Below, one piece after another: positions 9,206-17,728 of a stretch of DNA of 43,894 nucleotides. A program made the position numbers and the translations under genes. The notes under the pieces were generated by a model that saw only the letters and a program-made list of their open reading frames with translations, was not told where the DNA came from and did not search any database. Origin of the DNA: Shewanella sp. GTDB taxonomy: Bacteria > Pseudomonadota > Gammaproteobacteria > Enterobacterales > Shewanellaceae. Every line of letters begins with the position of its first letter. Positions within the stretch are counted from its first letter, which is position 1. Where the stretch lies: assembly GCF_013214165.1 (NCBI RefSeq), contig NZ_JABSSM010000006.1:46415-90308 (forward strand). Reading direction: 5' to 3'.

Positions 9206-9739
9206 ATGGCTAATTCTTCAGTTTTAAGTCGGCTGCTTGCTAAGCTGGTCGACTATCAACATGTCTGTATCATCATCTTATCTGCGGTGTTGATTAGCAC
9301 CAGTGGCTGGATCTTGATGGGACGAGGCCTGCGTAACAGTGCTTCAATATGGGATTATTTACATGTTTACTTGGGATGGGTCACTGCTGGGCTGTCGGTG
9401 AGTATGCTGATCACTCATAGTGTGAGGGGTCAGTGGCGACAAATGTTTCCTTGGCTGCTGGCTGACTTTACTCAGCTCAGTAGAGACCTCTCCGGGCTGG
9501 TTAAAGGTAGAATTCCTGTGGCTGGCGGGCGTGGCTTGTTTAGCTGCATCGAAGGCCTAGGGATATTACTCTTAGTTGGCGTTGGTTTTAGCGGCGTGAG
9601 CTGGTTTTTTCTACAAGGCAGTACGGATGCTTTACTGTGGCGCGGTTACCACATCTTGCTAGTGAAAGGTTTTATCGGGTTTATCTTGATACATGTTTTC
9701 TGTGCATGTCTACATCTACTGGATTTCATCAGAAATTGA
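9206..9739 (+). CDS. Small membrane cytochrome b-type protein (b561/b6-like) next to hemG
   Basis: 177-residue protein with four hydrophobic segments (about residues 20-38, 48-68, 112-132, 150-172). Histidines sit in or near the membrane segments (His19, the LHVYLGW and LITHS histidines, GYHILL, LIHVFCACLH), consistent with a di-heme cytochrome b fold. It lies 39 bp after hemG on the same strand with no terminator between. The inferred job is electron transfer between HemG or the quinone pool and another carrier; the partner is not identifiable. It could also be an unrelated cytochrome b561 that simply shares the transcript. Confidence 0.72.
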   Translation: MANSSVLSRLLAKLVDYQHVCIIILSAVLISTSGWILMGRGLRNSASIWDYLHVYLGWVTAGLSVSMLITHSVRGQWRQMFPWLLADFTQLSRDLSGLVKGRIPVAGGRGLFSCIEGLGILLLVGVGFSGVSWFFLQGSTDALLWRGYHILLVKGFIGFILIHVFCACLHLLDFIRN

Positions 9740-9740
9740 A

Positions 9741-9772
9741 CTATAAACTAGGGCCTAGACCCTAGTTTATAG
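9741..9772. terminator. Bidirectional hairpin between convergent genes
   Basis: Perfect 13-bp inverted repeat CTATAAACTAGGG / CCCTAGTTTATAG with a 6-base loop, placed exactly between the convergent cytochrome b gene and the dsbA-like gene. It lacks a long T run, but position and symmetry support a shared terminator. Confidence 0.7.
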
Positions 9773-9800
9773 ATATTGTTTAGGCTTACATCTACTGCTA

Positions 9801-10448
9801 TTACTTACGCTCTAGGGCTAGGTAATTAATGAGCTCGATCAGCTCGCCGAGTGTGCGGATGGAACTCATGTTGACCGCATATTTGTCGTTGACAACAAAT
9901 GCCGGGACACTCTGGATTTGAAAGTCTCTTTGCTGCACGCGCCACAAATCAATCTTGGCATCGACGGCTTTACTGTCGGCGATAGCATCATATTGGCTAA
10001 TATCGAATCCATTGTCGCCGAAGACCTTCTTGATATCGTCACGATTATTAATCTTTGGCTTCTCATGTGCGCCGTGATCATGATCATGAGCGCCTTCGTC
10101 ACCTTGAATCGCGGCAAACATGGCGAGAGTCATCTTGTGACCGGCATTGAGTTCTTGAATCACAGCCAGAGAGCGCATGACTTCTGTACCTATTGCGTTA
10201 TTCATAAAGTCTACATGCTTGTTATCGAAGCTGACCCTCTTATCTAGGCTGGCTTTAATCTCACCAAGATACTGTTTTTCCATGTTGTAGCAGTTATGGC
10301 AATATAAAGATAAAAATTCGGTGAGTTTTGGCTGCACGCTTGCCGTTTCGGCAATCTGAGTGTAGTGCTTACCTTCTTCAAATTGTGCGGCAAAACTACT
10401 CAAGGGGGCTAAAGCCAGAGTTAACGCTAATGCTATGTGTTTTATCAA
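9801..10448 (-). CDS. DsbA-like periplasmic thiol:disulfide oxidoreductase with CHNC active site
   Basis: 215-residue exported thioredoxin-fold protein. The signal peptide ends at SFAA-Q (about residue 21). The active site is Cys50-His-Asn-Cys53 in place of the usual DsbA CPHC, and the cis-proline loop is SVPAFVV. A His-rich loop (HDHDHGAH, about residues 120-128) sits in the helical insertion and could bind metal. The role is disulfide formation in exported proteins, with DsbB as the usual recycling partner. It is transcribed alone, convergent with hemG-cytochrome b. The family is clear; the dipeptide change and the His loop leave open a specialised substrate or metal-linked role. A dsbA symbol is plausible but withheld. 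Confidence 0.85.
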   Translation of the reverse strand: MIKHIALALTLALAPLSSFAAQFEEGKHYTQIAETASVQPKLTEFLSLYCHNCYNMEKQYLGEIKASLDKRVSFDNKHVDFMNNAIGTEVMRSLAVIQELNAGHKMTLAMFAAIQGDEGAHDHDHGAHEKPKINNRDDIKKVFGDNGFDISQYDAIADSKAVDAKIDLWRVQQRDFQIQSVPAFVVNDKYAVNMSSIRTLGELIELINYLALERK

Positions 10449-10577
10449 TTGATTGTCCTCAAAAGTGATAGGTGAAGCTGGCTTATACCGACGGGTATTT
10501 AATATCGAAATATTTGCCTGAATAATAAAACAAGCTATCGATACGCCATTTAGTATCTAATAAATCCAGCATAAAAG

Positions 10578-10595
10578 GTCATACTTAAGTATGAC
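10578..10595. promoter_or_regulatory. 18-bp perfect palindrome upstream of dsbA-like gene
   Basis: GTCATACTTAAGTATGAC is perfectly self-complementary and lies 130 bp upstream of the dsbA-like start. This is the form of a dimeric repressor/activator site; the regulator is unknown. Confidence 0.45.
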
Positions 10596-10665
10596 TTAAT
10601 TAACGGGTGCCAGCTTGGGGGGCAGTGTGATCTAGGTATGATTTTCGAGAATTATTTTTAGGTTT

Positions 10666-10705
10666 ATTTGGTAAAGTTTGTCACGCTTCACAAACTTTAC
10701 CAAAT
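10666..10705. repeat. 16-bp perfect inverted repeat, 8-base spacer
   Basis: ATTTGGTAAAGTTTGT and ACAAACTTTACCAAAT flank CACGCTTC. There is no T run on either strand, so a plain terminator is unlikely; it may be an RNA stem, an operator or a small mobile-element remnant. Confidence 0.6.
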
Positions 10706-10825
10706 TGAGTCGCATCCCCATCCAGTCAATATCAGGTTTCAGTGATAGGTTTTTTAGCAAATCGTCTAGGGGGAAATCATCCTACATTTTGATTAATTGG
10801 CATTTAACTCTGCCCTAGGTCTGTT

Positions 10826-10843
10826 TAATACCAATTGGTATTA
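10826..10843. repeat. 18-bp perfect palindrome TAATACCAATTGGTATTA
   Basis: The palindrome TAATACCAATTGGTATTA is centred at 10834/10835. A related imperfect version (GGTATCAATTGGTATC) occurs near 41683. It may be a small dispersed repeat in this genome. Confidence 0.5.
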
Positions 10844-11120
10844 TCAATGAATTAATAAGGAATAGAAAAATATCATTTGATTTTTTGAATGTTAGAACTA
10901 GTCTAAAGTAAGAGTTTTTATCATTTTTTCATTGTTTATCATGATGTCTCTTATCATCGGCTTAATTTTTTTCTAGATTATTTCTTATCGGTGATAAAAA
11001 TTAGATGATTGGGGCGGGAGTTAATTGCATAAAAGGGATAACTAATATAACTTATTTATGTTGTTTGTATCGCACTCTGGCATTATTTTGACCCTTGGAA
11101 CTTTAAGCTTACTGGGGGGC

Positions 11121-11146
11121 AAGGCTGGTAGCCTTTTTTCTTTTTT
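11121..11146 (+). terminator. Terminator-like hairpin in the leader of the diguanylate cyclase gene
   Basis: AAGGCT / AGCCTT stem with a GGT loop followed by TTTTCTTTTTT. It faces the cyclase gene and ends 81 bp before its start, so it could attenuate that gene or end a short leader/small RNA starting in the upstream intergenic region. I did not recognise a c-di-GMP riboswitch aptamer upstream. Confidence 0.55.
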
Positions 11147-11227
11147 AAAGCAGAGTAAAACATTGTCACATCTTGAGTCTACTTCTTCCTTTGTCGCTCT
11201 AGTCTATTTAAGTCGAGAGAGTTAATC

Positions 11228-12862
11228 ATGCGCACCTTGAGCATTTTCTCTAACTACCTAGTCCTGTTTTTCATGTTGATAGGCATCCTACTATCTGCTG
11301 GGATTGGATACAGCTTCTATCAAAATGAGACATTAGCCATTGAGTCCGATTTTAGGCGAGATGTTGATGATAAGGCGGCAGCCTTAGAACGAGAGCTGTT
11401 GATTAATTTAGAAGTGCTCCATGCGGTCAAGGGCTTATACAATAGTTCAGATAATGTGACCGAAAGTGAATTTAGAACACTGGCCAGTAGCTTCTTGGTT
11501 AGGCATCAGAATATACAGGCATTAGAGTGGGTCCCTAGGGTGACTCTGGGCCAGCGCGAAAAGTATGAGCAGCAAAGAAGACAACTTCATCCTGATTTTG
11601 AATTCACCGAGCGTGAGTTTCAGGGGAGTATGATCCGAGCGACCGAGCGAAAGGAGTATTTTCCTGTCTATTATGTCGAGCCTATGGAAGGCAATGAGGT
11701 GGCTTTCGGTTTTGACTTAGCATCAAACCCAAAACGAGATAAAATCCTTAAGAAGTCTCGGGATCTAGACCTCTCATTGGCGACGGCCAGCATCACCTTA
11801 GTACAGGAAACATCCAATCAGAAAGGGTTTCTGATGTTTATGCCTATCTATCGAGGCGAGCCTAATACGTTAATTAAACGTCGAGAGAACTTGATAGGCT
11901 TCGTACTCGGGGTGTATAGGATCGGAGATATGTTCGAAACGGCGATCAAGTATACCGGCGCTCAAGGCATTAATTTGACATTGGTTGATAATACCAGTGT
12001 TTCAGCCGAGCAACTTTATTCCAGTTATGCTAGCGAGCAACGTCTCAATAGGACTCAGATTCAGCTCACCTACAATAAACCCTTGGGTCGATTCGGAGGC
12101 CGACAGTGGACCTTAGTGGCGACGCCTATGCTTGGCTATATCGCGGAACGTAGAAGCTTACTGCCTTTCATCAGTTGTGCATTCGGCATTTTATTCACAC
12201 TGCTTTGTGGTGCTTATACCTATGCCATTATTCGACGTAGTTTTTTAATCAAGGTCGAGGTAGAGGAACGAACCAAAGATTTGAATGAAGCCAAATTGGA
12301 GCTAGAAGAATTATCTCATACCGATGGTTTGACCAAGATTGCCAATCGTCGCAAATTTGATGAGCAATTCGAGAAAGAATGGCACAGAGCCGTTAGAAGT
12401 AATACTTCACTCTCCCTCATCATGATCGATATCGATAACTTTAAACAGTTTAATGATCATTATGGACACTTGGCGGGAGACCAATGTTTGCGGGATGTGG
12501 CCAAGTCATTGAAGAGTAGCATGAGCCGTAACACAGACTTAGTCGCTCGGTATGGTGGTGAAGAGTTCGTTATTTTACTGCCAAATACCAATGAACCCGC
12601 ACTCTTGGCTGATAAGTGTCAAATGGCTATTGAAAAATTACATATTCCCCATGATCCGTCGAGGGTCTCAGAATATGTGACCATCAGTCTTGGGGTGATC
12701 AGCGTCAACCCGACACAGAACAGCGACCCTTTGGCTTTCAGTACCAAAGCAGATAAATTATTATATTTAGCCAAAGACTTAGGAAAAAATAGAGTATGTA
12801 TCGAAGAACCGTTAATCTTGCAGAAGGGGGATGTGATAGATTTTAAAGCCCCGAAGAAGTAA
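11228..12862 (+). CDS. Membrane diguanylate cyclase with periplasmic CHASE sensor
   Basis: 544 residues. One membrane helix lies at about 10-30, a periplasmic CHASE-type sensor at about 60-240 (includes FPVYYVEP and MPIYRGEP), a second helix at about 310-335, then a short coiled linker and a GGDEF domain at about 362-525. The signature is GGEEF at 443-447, so the active site looks intact. An inhibitory RxxD site (Arg434-Asn-Thr-Asp437) lies five residues before it, so product inhibition by c-di-GMP is expected. It makes c-di-GMP from GTP in response to a periplasmic ligand, probably small and unknown. The gene stands alone and is followed by a degraded paralogue. Confidence 0.93.
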   Translation: MRTLSIFSNYLVLFFMLIGILLSAGIGYSFYQNETLAIESDFRRDVDDKAAALERELLINLEVLHAVKGLYNSSDNVTESEFRTLASSFLVRHQNIQALEWVPRVTLGQREKYEQQRRQLHPDFEFTEREFQGSMIRATERKEYFPVYYVEPMEGNEVAFGFDLASNPKRDKILKKSRDLDLSLATASITLVQETSNQKGFLMFMPIYRGEPNTLIKRRENLIGFVLGVYRIGDMFETAIKYTGAQGINLTLVDNTSVSAEQLYSSYASEQRLNRTQIQLTYNKPLGRFGGRQWTLVATPMLGYIAERRSLLPFISCAFGILFTLLCGAYTYAIIRRSFLIKVEVEERTKDLNEAKLELEELSHTDGLTKIANRRKFDEQFEKEWHRAVRSNTSLSLIMIDIDNFKQFNDHYGHLAGDQCLRDVAKSLKSSMSRNTDLVARYGGEEFVILLPNTNEPALLADKCQMAIEKLHIPHDPSRVSEYVTISLGVISVNPTQNSDPLAFSTKADKLLYLAKDLGKNRVCIEEPLILQKGDVIDFKAPKK

Positions 12863-12986
12863 TTGACGCCCTCTATTCGAAGCCTCCCTCTCTTAGCTGC
12901 ACTCCGATTATTATTTCATCATCATCAGCTTAAGATTTAAGCTTAGTAACAAGTTACTGACTTTAACCTTAGTTTGTGGTTAATTC

Positions 12987-13600
12987 TTGGGCGTATATCG
13001 AATCGAAGACATGTTCGACAGTGCGATTAAACGTACTTCAGCACAGGGTATCTATTATTTATTAGCTGATAAATCATTAGATCCTGTCTATGGGCAAGAT
13101 ATTAACCCTGGTTTAGCCGAAGACGCCGGTGTGCTCTATTCTAATATTTGTGCTGTTAAGTGCGCTATTTATCTATGCCATATTGAGGTGAGCCGACTCG
13201 ATAGAGAACAGAGAACCGCAGATCCCAATGCTGCCAAGCGTCAGTTAGAGCAGATATCCCTAACCGATAGTTTAACTAAGATCCCCAATCGGCGCAGTTG
13301 CGACGAAAGCTTGCAGCAGGAGTGGCAAAAAGCGATCAGAGACAAGTCTCGACTCGGCTTAATGATGATAGATATTGACCACTTTAAGCAATATAACGAC
13401 ACCTATGGTATCTGGCGGGAGATCAATGTTTAAGAGAGGTGGCGCAAACCTTGAGTCTGACGCTCAATAGAGATAAAGATCTTGTGGCTAGATATGGCGA
13501 CCCGTCGCTTTTCACCGTGAGTGTCGGCGTTTGCAGTATATTTCCGGATAAAGACGCGGATATTTTGCAGTTTATCGCTCAGGCATACTGGTGTGTGATT
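12987..13600 (+). pseudogene. Decayed paralogue of the CHASE-GGDEF cyclase
   Basis: Two in-line fragments resemble the preceding intact cyclase. The first begins LGVYRIEDMFDSAIKRTSAQ, matching LGVYRIGDMFETAIKYTGAQ of the neighbour, and runs through SLTDSLTKIPNRRSCDE and MMIDIDHFKQYND, the start of the GGDEF fold. The second carries LNRDKDLVARYG, then jumps to FTVSVGVCSIFP near the end of the fold. The GGDEF signature itself is deleted, there is a frame break near 13433, and the whole membrane/CHASE N-terminus is missing. It cannot make c-di-GMP. It probably arose by tandem duplication followed by deletion, and its tail runs into the antisense flippase fragment. Confidence 0.85.
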
Positions 13601-13790
13601 TCCTGTGGATCTGCCTCTCTACCAAGCTTGATAAGATAAACATCAACAGGTAGCCGGTACCTAGGGCTAATATCACCGCCACAACATTGTCAGTCACTTG
13701 GCTATAAATATAGTAGCTCGCTATTAATCCCAAGATGCCACTGACTCTAATCATCAAGCTTTGGGTAAATAAGCCGTGGGCTTTAATAAA
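13572..13790 (-). pseudogene. C-terminal fragment of the flippase-like gene, out of frame
   Basis: On the minus strand this frame reads YYAFIKAHGLFTQSLMIRV and continues through two hydrophobic segments to RQIHRKSHTSMPER. It is the natural continuation of the upstream flippase-like protein, displaced by a frameshift around 13760-13790 (near CTTTTATTAAAG). The last residues overlap the antisense end of the decayed GGDEF fragment, so the C-terminus may be an artefact of the deletion junction. Confidence 0.65.
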
Positions 13791-14725
13791 AGCATAGTAA
13801 TGAAGAAACCTGAACCGACGATGGCGGCCAGCTTATAGATCCACTTTTTTATCTGTTTAATTTGCAGGGTGTCAGAATGTCGAACACATACGGCGAGTTC
13901 AGGCAACACGAATCGATAGATAGGGAAAACAAACAGCAATGTCAGATAGGTGATCACAGGCCTAACAACCACCTGAAAGTCTCCGAGTTCTTCGATGCTA
14001 AAGTGAGCGATTGTGAGTAGCACGGTAATGTAGATCATCAAGATGCTGGCCCCCGCCTCCAGGGATGCGGTAAAACTTTTTTTCACGAAGCTGACTAGGC
14101 TAGGGTCCATATTTACCGAGTCAAAAGGCGTTGTCGCTATCTGTTTTCGTCGGCTGATAAACATGAAACCAGCCATGGCGAGAGAGGAGAGCATCATGGA
14201 AAAGAATAGCGAGGCAATGGCGGCTTGCCCTAACAGATAGAAGCAGATAAAGAAGACTAAGATCTGGGCTAAGGGCTCCATCCAAGTCACCTTGTTGGAA
14301 ATATTGTACATACGGTACATGGCTATCTGATTGGTAAAGTAGACCTTGAATCCCATGCCTAAGATGATACCGACCAAGTGTAAGTACTCCACTTGGATAC
14401 CTAATGTGTGCTTGATATAAGGTAAGACGACTCCCCAGGTGAGCAATACCATAGTGATCAGGCTATAACGAAAAATATTGGTTATATCTTTATCATTCTG
14501 TGTTTGCGAGTAGCTCACAACCATGGAGGAGCGAAATCCTGTCATCAAGATCAGCGACAGTGAGATGATATCTATGCTGGTGTGATACAGAGCCAGATCT
14601 TCTTTGGCTACCCATTGGGCTAGCCAAATTTTAAAACCAAAGCCGATAGTTATACTGGCCAAGGTTGCCCAAAGACCGGCGATAAAAGCTGACTTAACTC
14701 GTTCGATAGCTGTGGTTTGCATCAT
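13754..14725 (-). CDS. Polysaccharide/lipid-linked sugar flippase-like membrane protein (MOP/Wzx type), frameshifted
   Basis: 323-residue polytopic membrane protein with about nine to ten hydrophobic segments and a short basic N-terminus, resembling O-antigen/exopolysaccharide flippases of the MOP superfamily. The full family is about 380-480 residues with twelve helices. Here the frame stops early at 13754, and the missing last two helices are found in another frame just downstream (separate entry). A one- or two-base indel, or a sequencing error, would restore one protein of about 385 residues. No glycosyltransferase or other polysaccharide genes are nearby, which is unusual for Wzx-type proteins and leaves the substrate unknown. 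Confidence 0.65.
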   Translation of the reverse strand: MMQTTAIERVKSAFIAGLWATLASITIGFGFKIWLAQWVAKEDLALYHTSIDIISLSLILMTGFRSSMVVSYSQTQNDKDITNIFRYSLITMVLLTWGVVLPYIKHTLGIQVEYLHLVGIILGMGFKVYFTNQIAMYRMYNISNKVTWMEPLAQILVFFICFYLLGQAAIASLFFSMMLSSLAMAGFMFISRRKQIATTPFDSVNMDPSLVSFVKKSFTASLEAGASILMIYITVLLTIAHFSIEELGDFQVVVRPVITYLTLLFVFPIYRFVLPELAVCVRHSDTLQIKQIKKWIYKLAAIVGSGFFITMLLLKPTAYLPKA

Positions 14726-14972
14726 ACTCCTGGCCGATTGAGGGGAAAAAGATAAAGCAAGCTGAACGATTCAATCGGCAGATGATTCTACCTCGATAAT
14801 ATGCGTCGCCATAGTGCAGTAAAGTAAAGCTGTGACTTACACTCATTGTTGGTCCCCTGACGGATATTAGCTTGACCCGTTATCATTTTACCTTAGGCTG
14901 CTATGTAAACTATCCTTAGAGTTATTTTCGGTATAATCTGCTCACAAGTATTCGCTATTTTTAGGTTCAGCC

Positions 14973-16070
14973 TTGTTATCAACTTCTTCAGATAGCCATT
15001 ATCAATTAAAGATAGCCAGCTTTAATCTGTTTAATTTTATTGCGCCTCCCGATGCCTTCTATGAATTTGACAATATTTACACTCAGGAACAGTGGCAGAA
15101 GAAGTTAAACTGGATTGGCAAGTATCTTATTGAGCACCAGCCCGATGTGATTGGTTTTCAGGAGGTGTTTAGCCCAGATGAACTGCAGAGCCTCACTAAA
15201 GCCTGCGGCCTGAACTACTTTAGCGTGCTGGACTCGCCTCAGGTGATGGACGATTTTATCTATAGTAAGCCTGTCGTGGCATTGGCTTCACGTTATCCTA
15301 TCAAGGAAGCGGTATCGGTTAACGCCGATAGAGAATGGGCCGAGCAGATGGGGCTAGCGAGTGAGTTTCAGTTTAGCCGTAAGCCCCTTAGGGCTACGGT
15401 TGAACTGCCTAAACTTGGCTTATGTGATTGCTATGTGGTGCACTTTAAGTCTAAACGAGCCCTGTTCGATGCACAGGATATCGAGGCTAATTCCGCTACC
15501 AGCTCTTTTAGAAAACGTACTGCAGATGCGCAACTCAATACTGGCCAATTACTCGCCATGGAGGCGCTGGGACAATGGGGCTCGAGCGTTCAGCGAGGCA
15601 GCGAGGCTGTATTATTGCGTTATGCCATGGTTGAACGTCGAAGTCAGACACAAAACCCTATGATATTGATGGGGGATTTTAATGATATTTTGAGCGATGG
15701 CGTGCTTGCCGCACTCACCTCGGTCGATACCCGCATCAAGCCCCAAGCCGATATGAGCCTAGGGGCCATGGGGGATGTAGCCCATCAGTTAGGATTTTAT
15801 CGTTTACAAGATTCCTATGATTTATACCAAGCGAGTCAATATAGCCTATCGGAACAGGCCAGGACTGCCACCCACTATTATTTTGCTAAAGGCTCGGTAC
15901 TGGATTACATCTTGCTCTCGAGTGAGTTCGATGCCAAAAATGATTTGAGTCTGGCCGAGGTCGCTCGCTATGAAACCTATGACCGCCATTTGATCAATCC
16001 TAGCTTCGAGCATGACAGCCAGAGTACCGATCATGCCCCTGTGATGATATCTCTTGCTATCAGAGAATAA
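14973..16070 (+). CDS. Endonuclease/exonuclease/phosphatase (EEP) family protein
   Basis: 365 residues. The EEP/DNase I-like catalytic blocks are visible in order: LKIASFNLFNF at the N-terminus, DVIGFQEVF with the metal-binding Glu, LMGDFNDI with the catalytic Asp/Asn pair, and STDHAPVMISL at the C-terminus with the Asp-His pair. There is no signal peptide. Substrate (nucleic acid, phospholipid or phosphoinositide) cannot be told from these motifs. The start is a TTG at 14973; no in-frame ATG lies close by and the EEP fold begins only about ten residues later, so this start is reasonable. The Omp85 gene follows 101 bp downstream on the same strand. Confidence 0.8.
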   Translation: MLSTSSDSHYQLKIASFNLFNFIAPPDAFYEFDNIYTQEQWQKKLNWIGKYLIEHQPDVIGFQEVFSPDELQSLTKACGLNYFSVLDSPQVMDDFIYSKPVVALASRYPIKEAVSVNADREWAEQMGLASEFQFSRKPLRATVELPKLGLCDCYVVHFKSKRALFDAQDIEANSATSSFRKRTADAQLNTGQLLAMEALGQWGSSVQRGSEAVLLRYAMVERRSQTQNPMILMGDFNDILSDGVLAALTSVDTRIKPQADMSLGAMGDVAHQLGFYRLQDSYDLYQASQYSLSEQARTATHYYFAKGSVLDYILLSSEFDAKNDLSLAEVARYETYDRHLINPSFEHDSQSTDHAPVMISLAIRE

Positions 16071-16171
16071 TTTAATGCTGCGCTTTGGTAGTCGAATTGC
16101 TAGTATGCAGGTGATACATTACTAAATGCTTAATTGTTATCCGTATTATAATCTAATGGAAACCGACGCCT

Positions 16172-17497
16172 ATGAGAGTAAACTGCTTATCATTTTCTTC
16201 TATCTCAGTCTGCTTCGGCCTGTTATTCAGTGCTTCCATTCTCGCCACCCCCGCGGCCAATGTGAAAACATCGGTTAATCGAACAGAATCACCCAACAGA
16301 GTAAAAGAGAGCCTAGTCTTACCTTATCTCTTCAGTTCAGAGTCGATGGGGTTGAATATAGGTGTCGGCGGCATGCTCAATGGGTATTATCAAGATCAGA
16401 TGACCATAGGCGGCACAATATTTGGCGGTGAAGTGAGCAAGGGGGCGGGAGGCGGTGTGTGGAATTTCCTTCTGCCAAACACTGAACGTTTCTATTTAAG
16501 TGCTTATGGCATGATGGGCTATTATCCTCAGCAGCGCGCTTATGCGGGCGGGTCTCAACATTTCATTGCTGCGGGGACGCCTCTCCCAGGCAGTAATGGC
16601 TCGAATAATACCCAGTTCCTCGAGGCCGATGGTTCGTCTAATTGGTTCGACATTAAACTCGAATATGCCCTTCCCATAGGCGCTACTGCCGACAAAGGCA
16701 TGGTGAAATACCAGCTCAAGGATGGTTTGCTAATCTCTGAGCCCAGTGGGGGAGGAGATTGGAACCCATTGAAATATGGTGCGACCGTGATGGTATTGCG
16801 TCAGTTTAATCGCTATCAGAGTTTTGAGTTTGAAGAAGGCGAGTCCGATGGCACGATTCACGCTATCGAGCTGGGGATCTTGCATGACAACACAGATTTT
16901 TCCATGAATCCTTCCAGAGGCAGTAGTCAGTACTTTTCAATCTCTCATGATGCCGGCTGGCTTGACTCAGACAATGAGTGGACATTTATCAATTTAGACA
17001 TGAGTCAGTATTTTTCCTTCGGCGAGTCTGATTATGCTCATCAAAGAATCTTGGCATTAAACTTCTGGACTGGATATTCGCCATCATGGGAGCTGGAATA
17101 TGACGAGTTTGGCGGTAAGAGAGTGGTCAACAATGCCCCCTATAATGAGGGCGCAACCTTAGGAGGCTTCTATAGAATGCGTGGTTATGATCAGAATCGT
17201 TTCCACGATAAAGCGGCCATATACGGCTCTGCGGAATATCGATATACCCTTAAATATAACCCCATCGAAGATGTGAATTGGCTCCAGTTTCTCAAGATTG
17301 ATTGGTTTCAACTGGTGGGATTCGTCGAGGCGGGAAGAGTGGGCGCGCAATATACTGCCAGTGAGCTGTTAACAGATCTTAAATATGACGCAGGTTTCTC
17401 TTTGCGTTTTATGGCCGCCGGCCTAGTGATAAGGACAGATATTGCGGTTTCAGATGAGGGGAGCAACACTTGGGTGATGGTAGATCATCCGTTCTAA
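16172..17497 (+). CDS. POTRA-less Omp85 / surface-antigen (D15) outer-membrane barrel
   Basis: 441 residues with a signal peptide (cleavage near ILATPAA, about residue 27). The body is a predicted beta barrel, and GGFYRMRGYDQNRF contains the RGY motif of the Omp85 loop L6 that plugs the barrel in BamA, TamA and FhaC. The whole mature protein is only long enough for a 16-strand barrel plus a short N-terminus, so POTRA domains appear absent. Such short Omp85 relatives have been linked to lipid or protein export, but the substrate is unknown. The last residues (WVMVDHPF) end in Phe as expected for barrel assembly. Confidence 0.72.
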   Translation: MRVNCLSFSSISVCFGLLFSASILATPAANVKTSVNRTESPNRVKESLVLPYLFSSESMGLNIGVGGMLNGYYQDQMTIGGTIFGGEVSKGAGGGVWNFLLPNTERFYLSAYGMMGYYPQQRAYAGGSQHFIAAGTPLPGSNGSNNTQFLEADGSSNWFDIKLEYALPIGATADKGMVKYQLKDGLLISEPSGGGDWNPLKYGATVMVLRQFNRYQSFEFEEGESDGTIHAIELGILHDNTDFSMNPSRGSSQYFSISHDAGWLDSDNEWTFINLDMSQYFSFGESDYAHQRILALNFWTGYSPSWELEYDEFGGKRVVNNAPYNEGATLGGFYRMRGYDQNRFHDKAAIYGSAEYRYTLKYNPIEDVNWLQFLKIDWFQLVGFVEAGRVGAQYTASELLTDLKYDAGFSLRFMAAGLVIRTDIAVSDEGSNTWVMVDHPF

Positions 17498-17728
17498 CGC
17501 TTAAATGGGTCACAGTTCTCTTGTTTAGCTATCGCAACACATGCCAAGAGCCATCACTGCTAAGTACCGAATCTTCGGCAATGTTTTTAGCCAAATTAGA
17601 ATGAACTCAATGATGAGTATAGATAACTCTGAGCTACAACTGCGCCGTTTTTTTATGGGGGCCAGTATCATTGAACCTGGCTTTAGGTTAGCGTTAATCT
17701 ATACACTGCCAGAGACTCATATAGCCCT

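Larger units (their letters stand above)
10449..11227. other. 780-bp palindrome-rich intergenic region
   Basis: No convincing gene is present. The region separates the divergent dsbA-like and diguanylate cyclase genes and is AT-rich. It contains three notable inverted repeats (listed separately) and a terminator-like hairpin 80 bp before the cyclase start. Confidence 0.6.

Noticed and set aside
10870..11146. Possible c-di-GMP (GEMM) riboswitch upstream of the cyclase
   Set aside because: I looked for the GEMM-I conserved segments and did not see them; only the downstream hairpin is supported.
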